Made by a program: the position numbers and the translations under genes
Origin: Utricularia gibba
Taxonomy: Eukaryota; Streptophyta; Magnoliopsida; Lamiales; Lentibulariaceae
Assembly: GCA_002189035.1 (NCBI GenBank)
Contig: NEEC01000010.1
Location: forward strand, 186,001 to 250,000
Reading direction: 5' to 3'
Length of the DNA stretch: 64,000 nucleotides
Notes under the pieces: model-generated
Told to the model about the DNA's origin: nothing
Databases searched by the model: none
What the model saw: only the letters and a program-made list of their open reading frames with translations
Shown: piece by piece, positions 35,381 to 48,107 of the stretch
How the letters are laid out: every line of letters starts with the position of its first letter
How positions within the stretch are numbered: position 1 is the first letter of the stretch

Positions 35381-38160
35381 TAGGTTTCTCAAGGACATTA
35401 CATGTCATAAAAGCAACATAATTTTAAAATTTTCGAAAAATCCAAATTGCAGATCTTGAAACATAATATACATTATATAAAATATTATTCAAATTATCTT
35501 TAAATGAACTCCAAAGTTCACCAACGGCCAACAATGGATGTTCATACGAGAAAGTACTCTATCGATAATTTTCTCAAGGCCACAAAATGATGGTTGATTA
35601 TATAAAATGCGAGTAGAGAGAATCACAAGTCACTAGATAAATGAAGATATAAAAATTCTAAGAAAAATGAATCTTTCATATCATGTTATATAGATATTTA
35701 GTAATATATCTAATTAAATTTACATAAACATTATATTTTACGAAATTTAACAAATATATATATATATATATTATCAAATTTTATCCATATCAATTTTTTT
35801 ATTTTGAGTTTAATTAATATTAATCTCAAAATGATTCTCTATTTAATTTATTCATTTTATCAATTATATCTTATGTAATTTTATCATTCTATTTTATATC
35901 AATAAATGATTTTACTATTATATGTGATCCTATAAGCTTGTTTAATGAAGACCGAAATAATAAATTTATTAATTAATTCTTAATTAATTAATACATTATT
36001 ATCAATTATGAGTGATGTCTACCAACATATCATGATTCTCAAGATGTAAGAATAATCAAGTAAATTAATTGTGCATTTTTATGATCAGTCACCATACAAT
36101 TAACAGCTTTCATTATATTTATATTTCATTCAATATCAAAACATGGCTATGCGTCTTTCTAATATATTGAACTTATAATTTTATTTAAACACTAACATTA
36201 AATGACCTATTCAAAATCTTAGAGTGTCATTAATCTGAGCGCAAGACTTACTATTAGGCTTGATGCAATTACTTAAGATAAAATCTCATAATTAACATGA
36301 ATGATGAATCTCTTTCTTTAATTTTAAAGAGTAGCATCCCCTCTGCTCTGTACTAGGCAAGCCAAAGTTCAGCTCCCATTAATAATGAATGAAAATACAA
36401 CTTTAAGATCAAGATAATTTTGTTGATCTCAAGTTTGAACTTACTTGCATGACTATTATATTCGAGATCTTACTAGTGATACTTGATTAGTTTCCTATAG
36501 TAGTATCTTGATAGCATATAAATTTTTCTGTTTTTATGATATGCAAATTTTAAGTTTTTATATATTTTAATGAATATATGAATTTTGTATGAAAATGAGC
36601 TAAATCCTTTGATTTAGCCGATTCTATGTTACCAGCGCATTTTGAGTCTAGCAACAACACCCAAAAATCAGGGAAGTCACTGACACAGCATCAGGTTGCA
36701 TAAGAAAAAGATAGCATAAAAGGAGTAATGACTACACTGTCACAGCAGCAGACTGCAAGTCAAAGGCAAGAGCAGCAGAGGTGTCAGAGATCGTACTTGC
36801 CTTGGGAAATAGGAGAGGAGAAAATAATTTTGGAGGTGAGAGAATCAAAAGAGGGGGCTTCGAGAGCTACAACAGCAACACACAGAGGGCTCCTTCGAAA
36901 ACATGAACAACGATCAGAAGAGGAGAAGGAGGAGATTCTTGCGAAGAAGACTCACATCCTCAAGAGGACTACCATAATCCAATCAGCACTACTGTTCCAT
37001 ACTGTGAACAGTAGCAAACGGAAAACATAACACTTTATTTACTTAGTTTGCTGAAACTTTACTTTCGTTGGTTGTTTGTTTGACAATGTTGAGAATATTT
37101 TCTTTAGTCTATGATTATGAAACCTTGCTTTATTTTCCATACATGAGTAGCTAAATCTTAGAGATGCCTTAAGGTGTAGGATAGTGATGTGGGGCTAGGG
37201 TACAAAGGCAATTGATCTTTATTTCCTAACTTTTAATTCTATCAATCCTTAAGTAGACCTAAGGAGGGAAACAAGTGGTTTTACAACTCAAATGCTTAGT
37301 CTAGAGGCAGATCAACAAATCAAGACGGGAGCAGTAGGTATTAGTCGAGAGTACAACCAACAAAACTGGGTAGATCCAATTCTATATATTTTGTATGCGG
37401 GTAGACCTAATTACGATGTTGGTGATGATATTAGGAACTAGCTTAGTCGAAAGCATGATAAATTAAATTAGGTATTTTAGCGCCACATCATTTGCATTAC
37501 CTTAAGGCAACTTAGTTTTACCCAATACTTAGAACCAGCACTTGTTATTTTATGCTTTACAACTTGACCTTACTTAAGGAGTTTGTTTGTTAATGTTAAT
37601 GTTAATTCGACCTTAGACTAAAACTGAAATCATTCTATGATCCTGCATAGACTAGAGTTAATAGCAAATATTTGCTCCTTGTGATCGACCCCAAAAACCA
37701 TTATGCATGTTTTCTGAACTTGTATTTTGTGAATAATAGGGTTTATGAATTTATTTGATACGTAATTTGATTTTATCACAACGATATTCAAAAATTTTCG
37801 TTTATCATATCTCGAAGATGAATCATCTAGTGAATCGATTATGTAATTTATGCCTACACATTGATTCTAATAATCTCATTACATCAATTGTGAGAACTAT
37901 TGGCTAAATAGTTTTGAGAACTCAATATATGTCTACTTATCCACAATTGTGATATTCTTGTTTCACAAATAGTTTAGCCAAAGAATTTTTTAACTTAAAA
38001 ATAAAAGCTTTAAAAATCTCACATTATGATCTCATCATAATTTCTACAGCACATAAATTAAATAAAAGATCTTATTATTGATATAAATTCAATCACTATT
38101 CAAAATGAAATATCAAAAATAAGATTTTTAAATAATTTGATTGTTTCTAGAATACATATA
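35381..38160. mobile_element. Family C LTR (copy C3), reverse of C2, split by a family A LTR
   Basis: Pieces 35381-36508 and 37808-38160 align in order with the reverse complement of 23676-25221. The start AGGTTTCTC matches GAAACCC of C2. The middle has TCTCATTACATCAATTGTGAG, and the end has TCTAGAATACATATA. Removing the family A insertion rejoins them at TAGTATCT / CGAAGATGAATCATC. No matching target duplication was found at the outer ends, so limits are approximate. An AT microsatellite lies at about 35755-35772. Confidence 0.75.
36509..37807 (+). mobile_element. Family A solo LTR (copy A2) with TSD TATCT
   Basis: This LTR of 1299 bp runs from TGATAGCATATAAATTTT to TTTTCGTTTATCA, with perfect duplications TATCT (36504-36508, 37808-37812). 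It carries the family signature GTGATCGACCCC near the 3' end (about 37680) and an 8-bp hairpin GCTAAATC-CTTT-GATTTAGC at 36599-36618. It is inserted in a family C LTR. A 100-codon open frame inside (36728-37030) is not conserved in frame in other copies, so I do not treat it as a gene. Confidence 0.92.
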
Positions 38161-38318
38161 CTAACAATGCTATTGAACTACCTCCCATAATATTGAAAAA
38201 TATGTTTTTGTCTTGATGGATCTTGTGCAAGAATGGTACCCTAGAGGGGCAAAGGAAGGAACGACGGTGGCGGCACCCGAGAATCCCTCCAAAAAAAGTG
38301 CTTCAATACGAAGCATGA

Positions 38319-39011
38319 TGATAACACATATTTTGGAGTGATTAAGTACATGAAAAAAATTCATATTGTGCTACAAAAATTTAGTTTTACTGCCTAGTTT
38401 TATATTTTTGTACATAAGTACCGTAATTGTGTGATTTTAGTCTTAGTTGGGACTAAATCTATGATTTAGCCCCAATCTTCTAATAGTTTTATTTGAGTAA
38501 TATTGTGTAGGTCGCAACACAAATCCCAAGGAGCCAAACATGCACAGTGTAGTGGCAGAAGATGAGTCCAAAAGTCTGAAAAGTGGTGCACACAAAATCT
38601 AAGGAGGAAAAAGGGAGATTTTTGACAAAAAGAGGGAAAGATGGAGAGAGAAGGCAGATCTCCCCTTGGAGACTCACGAACACATTTTCTGGAGAGAAGG
38701 GTTTTTTGGGGAGGAAGAAGAAGGAAGATAAACAGGAACGAAGCTGAAGTTCAAGATTATTTTCTATCTTCGAAGAATATTACTCTTAGCTAAGAGTAGC
38801 TAGTGACTTTTTCAGTTTTTGTTGACACTTCACATTAGTTGCTTGTTTGCTTTCTGGTATTTGACTGTGAAATGAGCATACTGTGGGTGATGTTTTCTTT
38901 TCCACTTTCGTTTACCTTAAGCATGAGTGGCTAAGTACTTAGGGGGGTGCCTTGGGGTAAAAAGGGGAGAAACATGTTAATCAACCTTTAGATCTAAACA
39001 GCCATGAGTCA
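38319..39011 (+). mobile_element. Family A LTR, 5' part only (copy A5)
   Basis: It starts TGATAACACATATTTTGGAG and closely parallels copy A4 (46126-47006) through GTCGCAACACGAATCCCAAGG- and TTACCTTAAGCATGAGTGGC-like segments up to CATGAGTCA, where a family B LTR begins. The 3' part is absent, also beyond the inserted sequences. It has a hairpin at 38447-38475. It carries an insert of about 250 bp relative to A4 (about 38575-38870). Confidence 0.75.
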
Positions 39012-39535
39012 TGATGGTAATTCTATAAGTGTACAGAAACCGTCGAAGTAATAAAATAAGATCGTATCCACAAGGAATTGTTATTGGAATATTCTTTTCA
39101 AAACAAAGATTTAAAAAGATTGAAAATAAAAGAAAGATTGGGTTTTGAAGACAATAAGAAAAATGGTCTTGGATCTAAGATCTACCTTACTTGAAACTCG
39201 CCCTTGTGTGTGTGCAAACCTTGAAGACTGACCTGCTTGCGCAAGCTTTGGGGGTGTTATACTAAAGTTGTGCTACTCGGTGACCGTTATAGCACTGTCC
39301 CTTGTTTTGTGGGATTATGGAATCAACCACGCCACCATAGCCATTTCACCTCTTGTGATAACCCATGTTTTCCCCACACCCAAATGTAACCCCTACACCT
39401 CTCACCTTCTACAAAATGTGACAGATTAAACAAAATGTGTCTTACCAACGATGTCCGATTGAGCCCTTCTCCTTAGGTGTTTGAGGCTAACCTTTAATTC
39501 TTCTACACTCCTTTATGGTTACATGGTACTAAAGA
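39012..39535 (-). mobile_element. Family B LTR fragment (copy B2)
   Basis: It starts TGATGGTAATTCTATAAG and matches copy B1 (3877-5035) over about 520 bp, including CGTATCCACAAGGAATTG and CACGCCACCATAGCC. It breaks off at ACTAAAGA, where an unrelated repeat begins. The remainder of the LTR is not found on the far side. Confidence 0.8.
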
Positions 39536-40794
39536 TGTCACGGAGTATCGATCTCAGGGAGTTTTTTTTCGTGAAAAGTGTTTGCAAGCAACTTCTACAA
39601 AATGTCACGGTTTTGTAAAAAGGGGTTTTTAAGATGCAGAAATGAAAGATACAACCTAAGTAATAGGCCTTGACTACGGGACACAGTTCCTGGGAATAAG
39701 ACTCCATCTCCTTCCTTTGTCCGTCCTTGCCTCGGTTTTCACTGATTTCTTTCAAATAGCTGGTTATAGGAGCAAGGAATAGCCTACTCTCCCTTACACT
39801 CTGATTGACAAGGAGGCACTGGAATAGCCTCATGTGATTCTCCCTTGGACGATTAGGAAGACAAGAGGATTGCCTTCGATTGCCTTCAAAATTGAATTGT
39901 GCGCGTGTGCCCAGCTGTTGCCAATGGCCAGTGGTAGGTCCGATGTCACAACTTGTCCACTGTCGCAGTACCTAGGCCACAAACAATCTGCTGCTTCCCT
40001 CGAACCAGTAGGGTTGGAGTTGGTGCTCTTCACCTTGATCTTCACCAAAATCCGCGAGAAGTGGCCTGCTACTCATGGACCTTGACTAAGAGTCATTACA
40101 GAAAGACTGCAACAAGATGCGTGAAAGTATGCGGAATCCGAATTGAATTCAGTGAAGAACCGAGTGTATTGCTCAGGACTTGGAAGGAAACTTCATCTAC
40201 TTCCTAGAAACTAAAGGTTTTTAGCCCGAAAGGGCCATAGAAAGAGAAACGAAAAGAAACTAAGTGTTCTTCCTCCTTGAGAGGAGGAAGAACTCAAAAG
40301 TTCTAAGTACAAGATAAATTGTTCAAAAGTCTGAAACTAAGTGCTCCAAGTGGTTTTTATATGACTTCCCACATGCATTAACTCCTTTGGGTCCCCTTCC
40401 CATCATTCCTTCTGTCTTGTGTGTGCCAGCAGCCTTTCTTTGCGTGCAAGTTTGCGCCCAATCATTGCTACAGACTTTGACATGTTGTAAGTTAGGGGCC
40501 TTGACTAGTGTCAGTCTTCCGCCCACAATCATTCCAACTCACGTACAAGGCATGAAAACTCAGAGTCTGATCACCTACAATACTCCTGCAACACTCTATG
40601 ACAGTCTCCTGACATGTCTCGGTCAAAGTGTGAGAAAAAAGACATAAAATATACACAAAATGGGAAAATGGGAATTTTCTAGTAAGAATTAAATACTTAA
40701 TAATAAGACTCCTAATTTGGGCGACTTCATACATAATTAACACATAATAATACCTAATAATTAACTAGTAAATGACACTTAACAGTAGTATGTC
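39536..40794. mobile_element. Family D repeat, LTR-like (TGTCACGGAG...AGTATGTCA)
   Basis: This GC-richer segment starts TGTCACGGAGTATCGATC, directly after the truncated family B copy, and ends near GTATGTCA. It shares the TATCGATCTCAGGGA-type motif with the 3' ends of families A and B, which suggests an LTR. A diverged partner lies at about 15120-15620. Open frames inside overlap on both strands and resemble no known protein. No target duplication was found, so the limits are tentative. Confidence 0.5.
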
Positions 40795-41430
40795 ACACAC
40801 TCGTCCAGTCAATGAAGGGACGAAGAAGCTATGAATTATTACCATCCTCCTAGTTTAAATAACTTTCTTACGCTTGCATCCATGAACTTGATATTTATCA
40901 CTTTGGGCCTATGACACCCTATCATGGTTCAACATTCTTGCGTTTGGAATGAAATCATTGCATAGATATTATCCCTATTAAACCTTATGTTTTTCCCCAA
41001 ATCAGTTAATTACTATTAGCCATCTGCCAACACCACCATCCTCCAATGACCACTACCCACTTCGACGCTAGCTCCACGTCGCACGTCGCATGCTTACCAC
41101 CCACTCCATTCCGCATGCCGTCCATTGACGTGGGCAATAGTGGTAAAAAATGTGAGGACTAATTTTTAAATAGTGGAAATTAATTATAAGTACTATTAAA
41201 ACATTGGAGATAAAAAATGACTACAGTTAAAAAGCTTGGAAATTAAATATTCCTAATATATTAAGAGTTGGGGGACTAAAAATGGCTGATACTTCATAAT
41301 TTGAGGATTAATTATGCCAATATAAATTAAATATATAGTTTTGATTAAATTATTAGAACTAAATTACCACTACCCTCTTGCATGCTTAACGATGATGACA
41401 ACATCCTTATAATTAAGTGTAGGGGAGGTG
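40795..41430. other. Unassigned spacer
   Basis: It contains a short GC-rich stretch (41030-41130) followed by AT-rich sequence. No coding frame or repeat partner is recognised. Confidence 0.25.
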
Positions 41431-42172
41431 TGGTAACTGAAAAATCAGTTTTCATTTTAAATAAATTTATAATTCTTAATCTTTATAAAATACAAATTCA
41501 ATCGAATTATATAATGGTTTTGGGGTCAATAACGAAGAACAAGTACTTACAATGTATTTTTGGGATGTAGAATTATGAAATGAGTTCACTCTTAGTCCTA
41601 GGCTAAACTAACTCTAGCATACAGGATCGGTAATCTAAATGATATAATAAAACAGAAAGTAATAAACTCAAATTTTTATACAAAAGATAACTATGATGAC
41701 TGGTAATTTAGGTGATGTGGTGAACAAGCTCCAAGTTTAATCCACAATTTTATACTTACAAAACTTGAAATAACGTAGGTACACCCAATTCATTTCCTAT
41801 AGTTTCAATTATGATACTCTCTAGTTTCTCAACCCATATCACCAGTAGGTCTACCGATTTTTAAAATAAATAAAATTAAGCCTATCTAGTTCTATTAATT
41901 CTACCAGATAATACCACCTTATTTGCTCGTCTTGACTCTTTAATCTACTTCCAAATTGAGTTTTTAAGTTTTGCTATAGGTTGTTCTACCCCTTAGGTAT
42001 CCGAGACATGGTAAAACAAACAACTGTACAAAAATTAGGATCGAAACAAAAACTTTCGTTCACACTACCTTCATACACCCTAAGGCGTCTCCTCAATCTA
42101 GTCATGCATATTAGAAAGTAAGGTCATGACTTCATAAATGAAAACTAAGAATGATGTCATCAGCATAATTTA
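41431..42172 (-). mobile_element. Family A LTR fragment (copy A8)
   Basis: It begins TGGTAACTGAAAAATCAG and shares with copy A7 (63072-64000) a long stretch containing AAATAAATTTATAATTC and TATAAAATACAAATTCAA. The family signature appears as TTTTGGGGTCAATAACGAAG. The far end is indistinct, near 42170. Confidence 0.55.
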
Positions 42173-42889
42173 AAACAAAGTTGCACCACTAAGTATTCAA
42201 TAAATATTGAGCAAAATAAAGTAAGCTGTTTGGCATGAAACTCTTAGTACTTGCTTTTACAAAGACAATGCATCCTCCGGTTTTCTTGAGATATATGTAT
42301 TGAAAAAGATCAACCAATATTAAATAGAGAAAATGAGCATCTGCCTTTAGGGAGATCCACATGAAAGTGCATGGCAAGCTTAGTAATGAGGGAAGGAAAT
42401 GGGAGCACTCGTTCATTAGATGGAAATCCACTAGTCGAGCTTGATAGGAATCTTTTTCATCATCGCTTCAAGGAAAAACACCACAACTTTCAAGATGATA
42501 CTCATGCCGTGTGGAGTGGCGGAGTAGCATCTTTCTATGTACTTGTTAAATAATAATAGTATAGGAGCCTTCAAATAATAGTATAGGGCTCACAAACCGA
42601 TATGAAAGCATAAACAGAATAGGTGCCAAATGAAGGAGGATAATGACAACAAGCTTATAAATAACGGTGAAGTAATTAATTCCTCCTTAAATACAAGACG
42701 AAGAACAATATTAAAATCATTCATAAAAAGTTCAAAATCTTTTTTTCCCAATCAAAAATAGATTGAAGCTTTTGAAATGGGGTTACACTCAAGACCATCA
42801 AATGTTAAAGGAGCATAAAATTCAAAACCAATTTAGGGTAGATAGGAAGACCAATTTCCAAAAAATAATGCCATTGAGGTGAAATTTCG

Positions 42890-43560
42890 AATATAAAGTC
42901 AATATCATGCATCAGTTGTAAACGAACTTAAGTTAGGGCATGCAGTTTGAAAGCAAACAAAATGTGATGTGTCGTTAAATATTGAATAACCCTCTTGAAA
43001 ACTAGGACCTCTTCTGACATTTCGACCAGTTTGATCCTGATAGTGGCTTTTCGCTCCTCTTTTTGAATGACGTATATGGCTGGCACACGTGTGGATGAGG
43101 TCCATCTGAGTCTTCGATGCGTCGGTGATCAAAATTTTTCCAGGTCACAAGGACTTAGTCATTTCCTCAAGATCTCTAGTGGTTACTTTAGCATGAGTGA
43201 GACTCCTTATACCAAATCCCTCTAGGAAGCTTTTCAATAGTTCTCTTTTAAATTCATACTCCAAAACCTCTAGTTCAGTTTTTTGTCTCGCAATATTGGA
43301 GTTCATCATATATTATATGGAAAAGAAGAAAAAAAATCATTAACACAACAAATAGAACCTAGAGGAATCTTCTAGTACCATTCCCAAGCATCCTCTTGCA
43401 GTGTGAATGCAAATAATCTACATCTCATCCAATCAATCTTGGTGTTGTGCAATTGTTGATGTCCAATAGACTCAAATGTTGGTCAAGATCACCCTAATCA
43501 TTGAATTCAGGGTGCCCCTCGAGCGCATTGTTGATGACCTAGAGAGAGAATGGGTCGTAT
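42890..43560 (-). pseudogene. Retrotransposon gag remnant (gypsy type)
   Basis: On the minus strand, DWMRCRLFAFTLQEDAWEWY (about 43437-43378) matches the gag core (...LR.FPFSL...A..WY). KIPLGSI follows after one stop. The next about 400 bp read LLKSFLEGFGIRSLTHA-like sequence. Stops are frequent. The strand and domain type match the remnant at 62640-62990. Confidence 0.55.
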
Positions 43561-44511
43561 GTGTAAATGCATGATGAGCAATTTCTCTCCTCTCTCATTA
43601 GTCTAGTAATTTTTGGGAGGCTTCTGGCCCTTGGTTGTACCTCAAAATGACCTCTTATTCGGCTGCAAGCTCCATGGCCCTACCATGTTAGAGTCTCGAA
43701 GGTGCTCGAATGTTCGTCGAGTGACTATTGGTGGCATCTTGGGGGTACGGCCTCAAGAAGTGGGCCTCATGTAAATTTGTGATAGACTACTAACTGACTT
43801 TTCAATAATCAAACACCAGTGTTTTAGAAAGTCTAGTGTAGAGAAATTGTTTTTATTTCTTAAAATTATATTGATGATGTGATTTAGTTTTAATAATTTA
43901 TTATAAGTATTATATATATTCTTGTTATATAAATATGTATAATTATAATTTTATAGAATTAAAAATAGTAAAAATACAAAAAATAGGTATTCTTTGTGAA
44001 CCTTTTTAAACGATACAATTTTTAAGTAATTTTAGTATTAATTTGTTGGCTAAGTTTTTAAAAATTGGAAAAACTATTAATAATAGAATTTTTTTTTAGG
44101 ATATATTTTCAAATGACCTTATAATATATCTAATTTGTACATTTCAATGAAATTATATTGAAATGAAAAATGAAATGAGAATTTAGTATTTCAATAACCA
44201 CAGACTTCTCTAAACGGATACATTTCTATCTATAAGTTCAATTTAAATTGCATCATAGAAATTAGAAAAAAAAAGTTCTTTCAAATCATTGTTATTATTC
44301 AATATTAGCTCAATTAAAAAAATGATGAAAAATATCTTTTCAACTAAAGTTTAAATTGTTTTAATTTAAAATGAGTACGTAGGAATTTTAAAATGAAATG
44401 AAGTTAAATTTTTTTAATTTAAAATTCGTATTTACTCATTTTAAATTAAAAAAAAATAAAATAAAATCTAAGGTTCAAATTAAATAATAAGAGGAAAATA
44501 ATAATACTTAT
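43561..44511. other. AT-rich spacer
   Basis: The first about 250 bp may be further gag-derived sequence. From about 43850 the DNA is very AT-rich with A- and T-runs and no credible open frame. Confidence 0.3.
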
Positions 44512-44730
44512 TTACTTAAATATAAAGGTTTACATAAATAAAGGATAAAGAATAATGCTTATTTAATTAAATCCAAAAGTTTACTTAAATATAAAGGTTT
44601 ACATAAATAAAGGATAAAGAATAATGCTTATTTAATTAAATCCAAAAGTTTACTTAAATAACGGGTAAAGAATAATACTTATTCAATAATAAAAGATAAA
44701 AAATAACACTTATTCAATAATAAAGGGTAA
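44512..44730. repeat. 69-bp tandem repeat
   Basis: Two units starting TTACTTAAATATAAAGG at 44512 and 44581 are identical or nearly so over 69 bp. A third begins at 44650 and diverges after about 20 bp. The tail (to about 44730) repeats shorter pieces such as AAAGAATA and CTTATTCAATAATA. Replication slippage is the likely origin. Confidence 0.85.
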
Positions 44731-46125
44731 AGAATATTACTTATTTAATTAAATCGAACAATTTACTCAAACAATCAAATTAAATAAAGTTTATTTATTT
44801 TATTTTTAAATCATTACATTATTTTTTAATTTATTTGATAATAATATAAAAACCATGATAAATGTTAAATAAAAATTGTTCGATACTTTGGTTGATAAAA
44901 AGACAATAGATATCTTATTTTCAATGTTGTTTTATATTTTACTATAAAATTTTTAGAGAAAAACAATTATTCATATTTCTTATCAATGGCTCAACTTATT
45001 ATAAAATAATTATTTGGTATTTTTCTAAATAAATATATTGGTATTATTTCAATGTTTCATTCATTTAGAAAACTTTAATTCATATAACAATATGAAAATA
45101 AATATGATAAATGTTTCATTTTTTAAAATTACGAAATACACCTAAAAGTTTATTCAACATGGAAACAACTTCGTTTGAACTCCATTTATTATTGGACCTT
45201 GTTGTAGTTGAAGGTTGACATAACTTTTGTGGATAAAAAATATAATGTTTTATGTGAATTAGTCCTTCATAATTATTAGCTTTTCATTCAAAGTATGAAT
45301 TTTTTCCATAAAAACTTGATTGTCTAGAAGTAATTGGGTTTCCTCCTTTAAGATTTGATGGCATCAATATCATGTCACAACACTGAGGTAATGAACATTA
45401 TTCTAAACCATAATGAATATATTCTTGCTCAGCAAGAGTCTCCATAGTTATTTTACGTGGTTTTTGTGTTCCAACAGAATGATGTCCTTTATAATTTAGA
45501 AAATCAACAACACCCTGATAGCGTGATGCCTTCTTATGATCAATCCTTGTATTTTCATATTCATGATCAACATGAAGTGCAAAACTCACAGATGGACAAT
45601 AGAACATATGTTGACAAGGTTGAATCTCGGATGCACAAGTTTTTTTCCACAAAATGAGTGTGGTAAAATTGGCTTGCCCTTCTTTGATTTATATTAAATT
45701 CACGACAAACCTAGAATAAGAATTTATATTAGATATAAAGAATAAAATATATATTACTATAAAATATATCCTTTGTATATAAAGACATGAAAGTGATTCT
45801 ATTTGTCAAAACCCATAGTCATATATTCCATTTCATATATTTACTCTAAAAGTAGTAGAATTGTGAATTCCCATTTCAGTAATATCACATTTCATATTTT
45901 GATTGTTGTCTCATTCGCAAAGAAGGTTTTATACTTGTTCTTATGATGTTTTTAAACTTATTCAATTTTTTCTACAAATACTTTCCTCACATTGGATACT
46001 TAACATCTAGCTCTTTGTTTTTTTTCAAAATAATAAAGTTCTTTCTCAAATGTGACCTAAATACTCATTTGGTTATATGTATTTAGTCTAATAATAATGG
46101 TTAAGAGCCAAGAAAAGAAACCTTT
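44731..46125. other. AT-rich spacer
   Basis: No gene is supported. Two overlapping opposite-strand frames at 45398-45657 have no recognisable similarity and could be decayed transposon sequence. Confidence 0.25.
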
Positions 46126-47006
46126 TGATAACACATATTTTTAAGTGATTGAGTGCATAGAAAAGATTCATATGGTGCTACAAAAATTTAGTTTTACTAC
46201 CTAGTTTTATATTTTTGCGCATAAGTACCGCAATTGTGTTATTTTAGTCTTAGTTGGGACTAAATCTACGATTTAGTCTCAACCTTCTAATAATTTTACT
46301 CAAGCAATGCAGTGCAGGTCGCAACACGAATCCCAAGGAGCCGAATATGCACAGTGTAGTGGCAGAAGATGAGTCCAAATGTATGAAAATGAGCACATTG
46401 TGGGTGATGTTTTCTTTTCCACTTTCGTTTACCTTAAGCATGAGTGGCTAAGTACTTAGGGGGGTGCCTTGGGGTAAAAAGGGGAGAAAAATGTTAATCA
46501 ACCTTTAGATCTAAACACCCATGAGTCACGCCACTTCCTTAACAAACAAGGATAGATCCAGGAGGGGGAAGTAGTGAAACCCAACTTAACAACCCTAATT
46601 AGGGGTAGACCAAAGATTAGGGGGAAAAACAAGAATCCGGGTAGACCTAGATCTTGTGAGTTAGTTGTATGATTTGTGGTTTGTGTGAGTTTGTTTAATG
46701 ATGAGTATACATCCCCTAGGAGTCCCAAGGCATCATCCATTCCATTCCAAAAACAACCGAACTCTAGAACTTATTACTTTTCTTTACTGTATTTCGTTTT
46801 AGTTCTGCTTTAGTCCTAGTTAAGACCAATTTTACCGACGTGACATTGATTCCTTGCATTGACCTTCACATAGCAAGCACCTAGCTCCTTGTGTTCGACC
46901 CTAGTCCACTATGCTCATAATTGTTTTATGCTTGAATGTGTATTAGGTTATAAATTTATTTGATAGGAAAGTTTACATTTACGACGTGTGAATTTTTCGT
47001 TTATCA
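46126..47006 (+). mobile_element. Family A solo LTR, short subfamily (copy A4), TSD CCTTT
   Basis: This LTR of 881 bp runs from TGATAACACATATTTTTAAG to TTTTCGTTTATCA, flanked by the perfect duplication CCTTT (46121-46125, 47007-47011). It has a hairpin at 46253-46283 with a 14-pair stem including one G-T. It is inserted just upstream of a minus-strand MULE fragment. Confidence 0.9.
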
Positions 47007-47179
47007 CCTTTATAATAGCAGTAGGAGAAAGACATCAAGTTCCTTTGAGCACACTATTTAATGCCTCCGCATGATTTGCCAATATCTATATTATTCTCAA
47101 ATTTTACTATAGTACTTGGATTTTGTTATTTCACCTCTTTAAGATAATTTGATAACTCAGCATATGAATCATCAAATTA

Positions 47180-47790
47180 ACAATATTATAACTGCTATAC
47201 TTTAGTTAAAGCCATCCATGCTTACTAATAAGGAATTGTAAAGTTATAATCTCTATTGATGTAAGCTTCAATTGCTCTAATTGTTATCTTATCATTTGTC
47301 TCCAACATAAGATGAATGTCAAGTTAACATGCTTTTTAGGAAAATAATTTGTTAGCTCACATGCATATGGGCTATTGTACGAAGAAATATTTCATGTACT
47401 TGTTCGTTTTTGTGGCCCTGCATTCAAAGACCCAAAACAATTTGGTATTTAATAGCATAAAGTGAAATATTTCATCTTCATAATGTGTGCTCTCTTTTAA
47501 CGTTGATATTGTATAATTTTACAGCATTCTTTAAAGCTTGATTATCTTTAAAATGCACGCCAATTGATAGCTTTTTCGAATCTTCATTATAGTAACTCAT
47601 TGAATAGTTGCTTCATTATGGTAACGAGAATGGTTCATCTTCCAACAATTTGTATTTGAGAATCTCCTCTTCAATATCTACTTGCATTTCATTCAAGTCA
47701 TCATTATCAATCGGTATATATGTCGGGTCATCTTCATCAGTGTTCACCTCATCACAATGTTCGAAGGCTTATGGTAAGAAAACATGAAAT
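47180..47790 (-). pseudogene. MULE transposase N-terminal remnant
   Basis: On the minus strand, an acidic segment DEDDPTYIPIDNDDLNEMQ (about 47745-47690) is followed by IGVHFKDNQALKNAVKLYNI (about 47570-47510), which matches the MuDR N-terminal domain. IFLRTIAHMHVS and, after a frameshift, KAWMALTKV come next. These occupy the positions of the zinc-binding and YKKAWMAK motifs of MULE transposases. The catalytic domain is absent. It belongs to a different MULE lineage from the element at 6023-12024, judging by sequence. Confidence 0.65.
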
Positions 47791-48107
47791 ATTTATTAAA
47801 GACTGAAAAAAGTATATTAATCTTATAAAAATACAAATCTAACCATTTTGTTGTGTTGGCTGTTGATAAGTCGTGAGAAAACCAAAATTAGAGTCTAAGG
47901 GATCAAGGTTGTGTTTTGATTCTCAAAGTATAGAATTGTCATGACTCACCCTCACCTTATATGATATTGTCCATTTCAAACACCCAACCCTCACGGTTTT
48001 ACATGCTTTGTAAGTCCATGAATCTAATGATGGTCTGACATTCCACATTGGTTATGAACGGGGAAGGGGAGAACGTAACACCATGAGAGTGAGTCTTGAC
48101 ACTATTT
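47791..48107. other. Unassigned spacer
   Basis: It lies between the MULE fragment and a family A LTR. Nothing is recognised. Confidence 0.25.

Noticed and set aside
36728-37030. 100-aa open frame inside a family A LTR, with roughly similar frames in A1 and A3
   Set aside because: Frames and strands differ between copies and the peptides do not align; the similarity is that of the LTR DNA, not of a protein.
39834-40207. Overlapping GC-richer open frames that might be a gene
   Set aside because: They lie inside the family D repeat, overlap on both strands, and show no protein similarity or splice-supported structure.
44731-45660. Two opposite frames of 66-84 aa at 45398-45657 as a small gene
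   Set aside because: They overlap each other, have no recognisable domain, and sit in AT-rich, transposon-dominated sequence.
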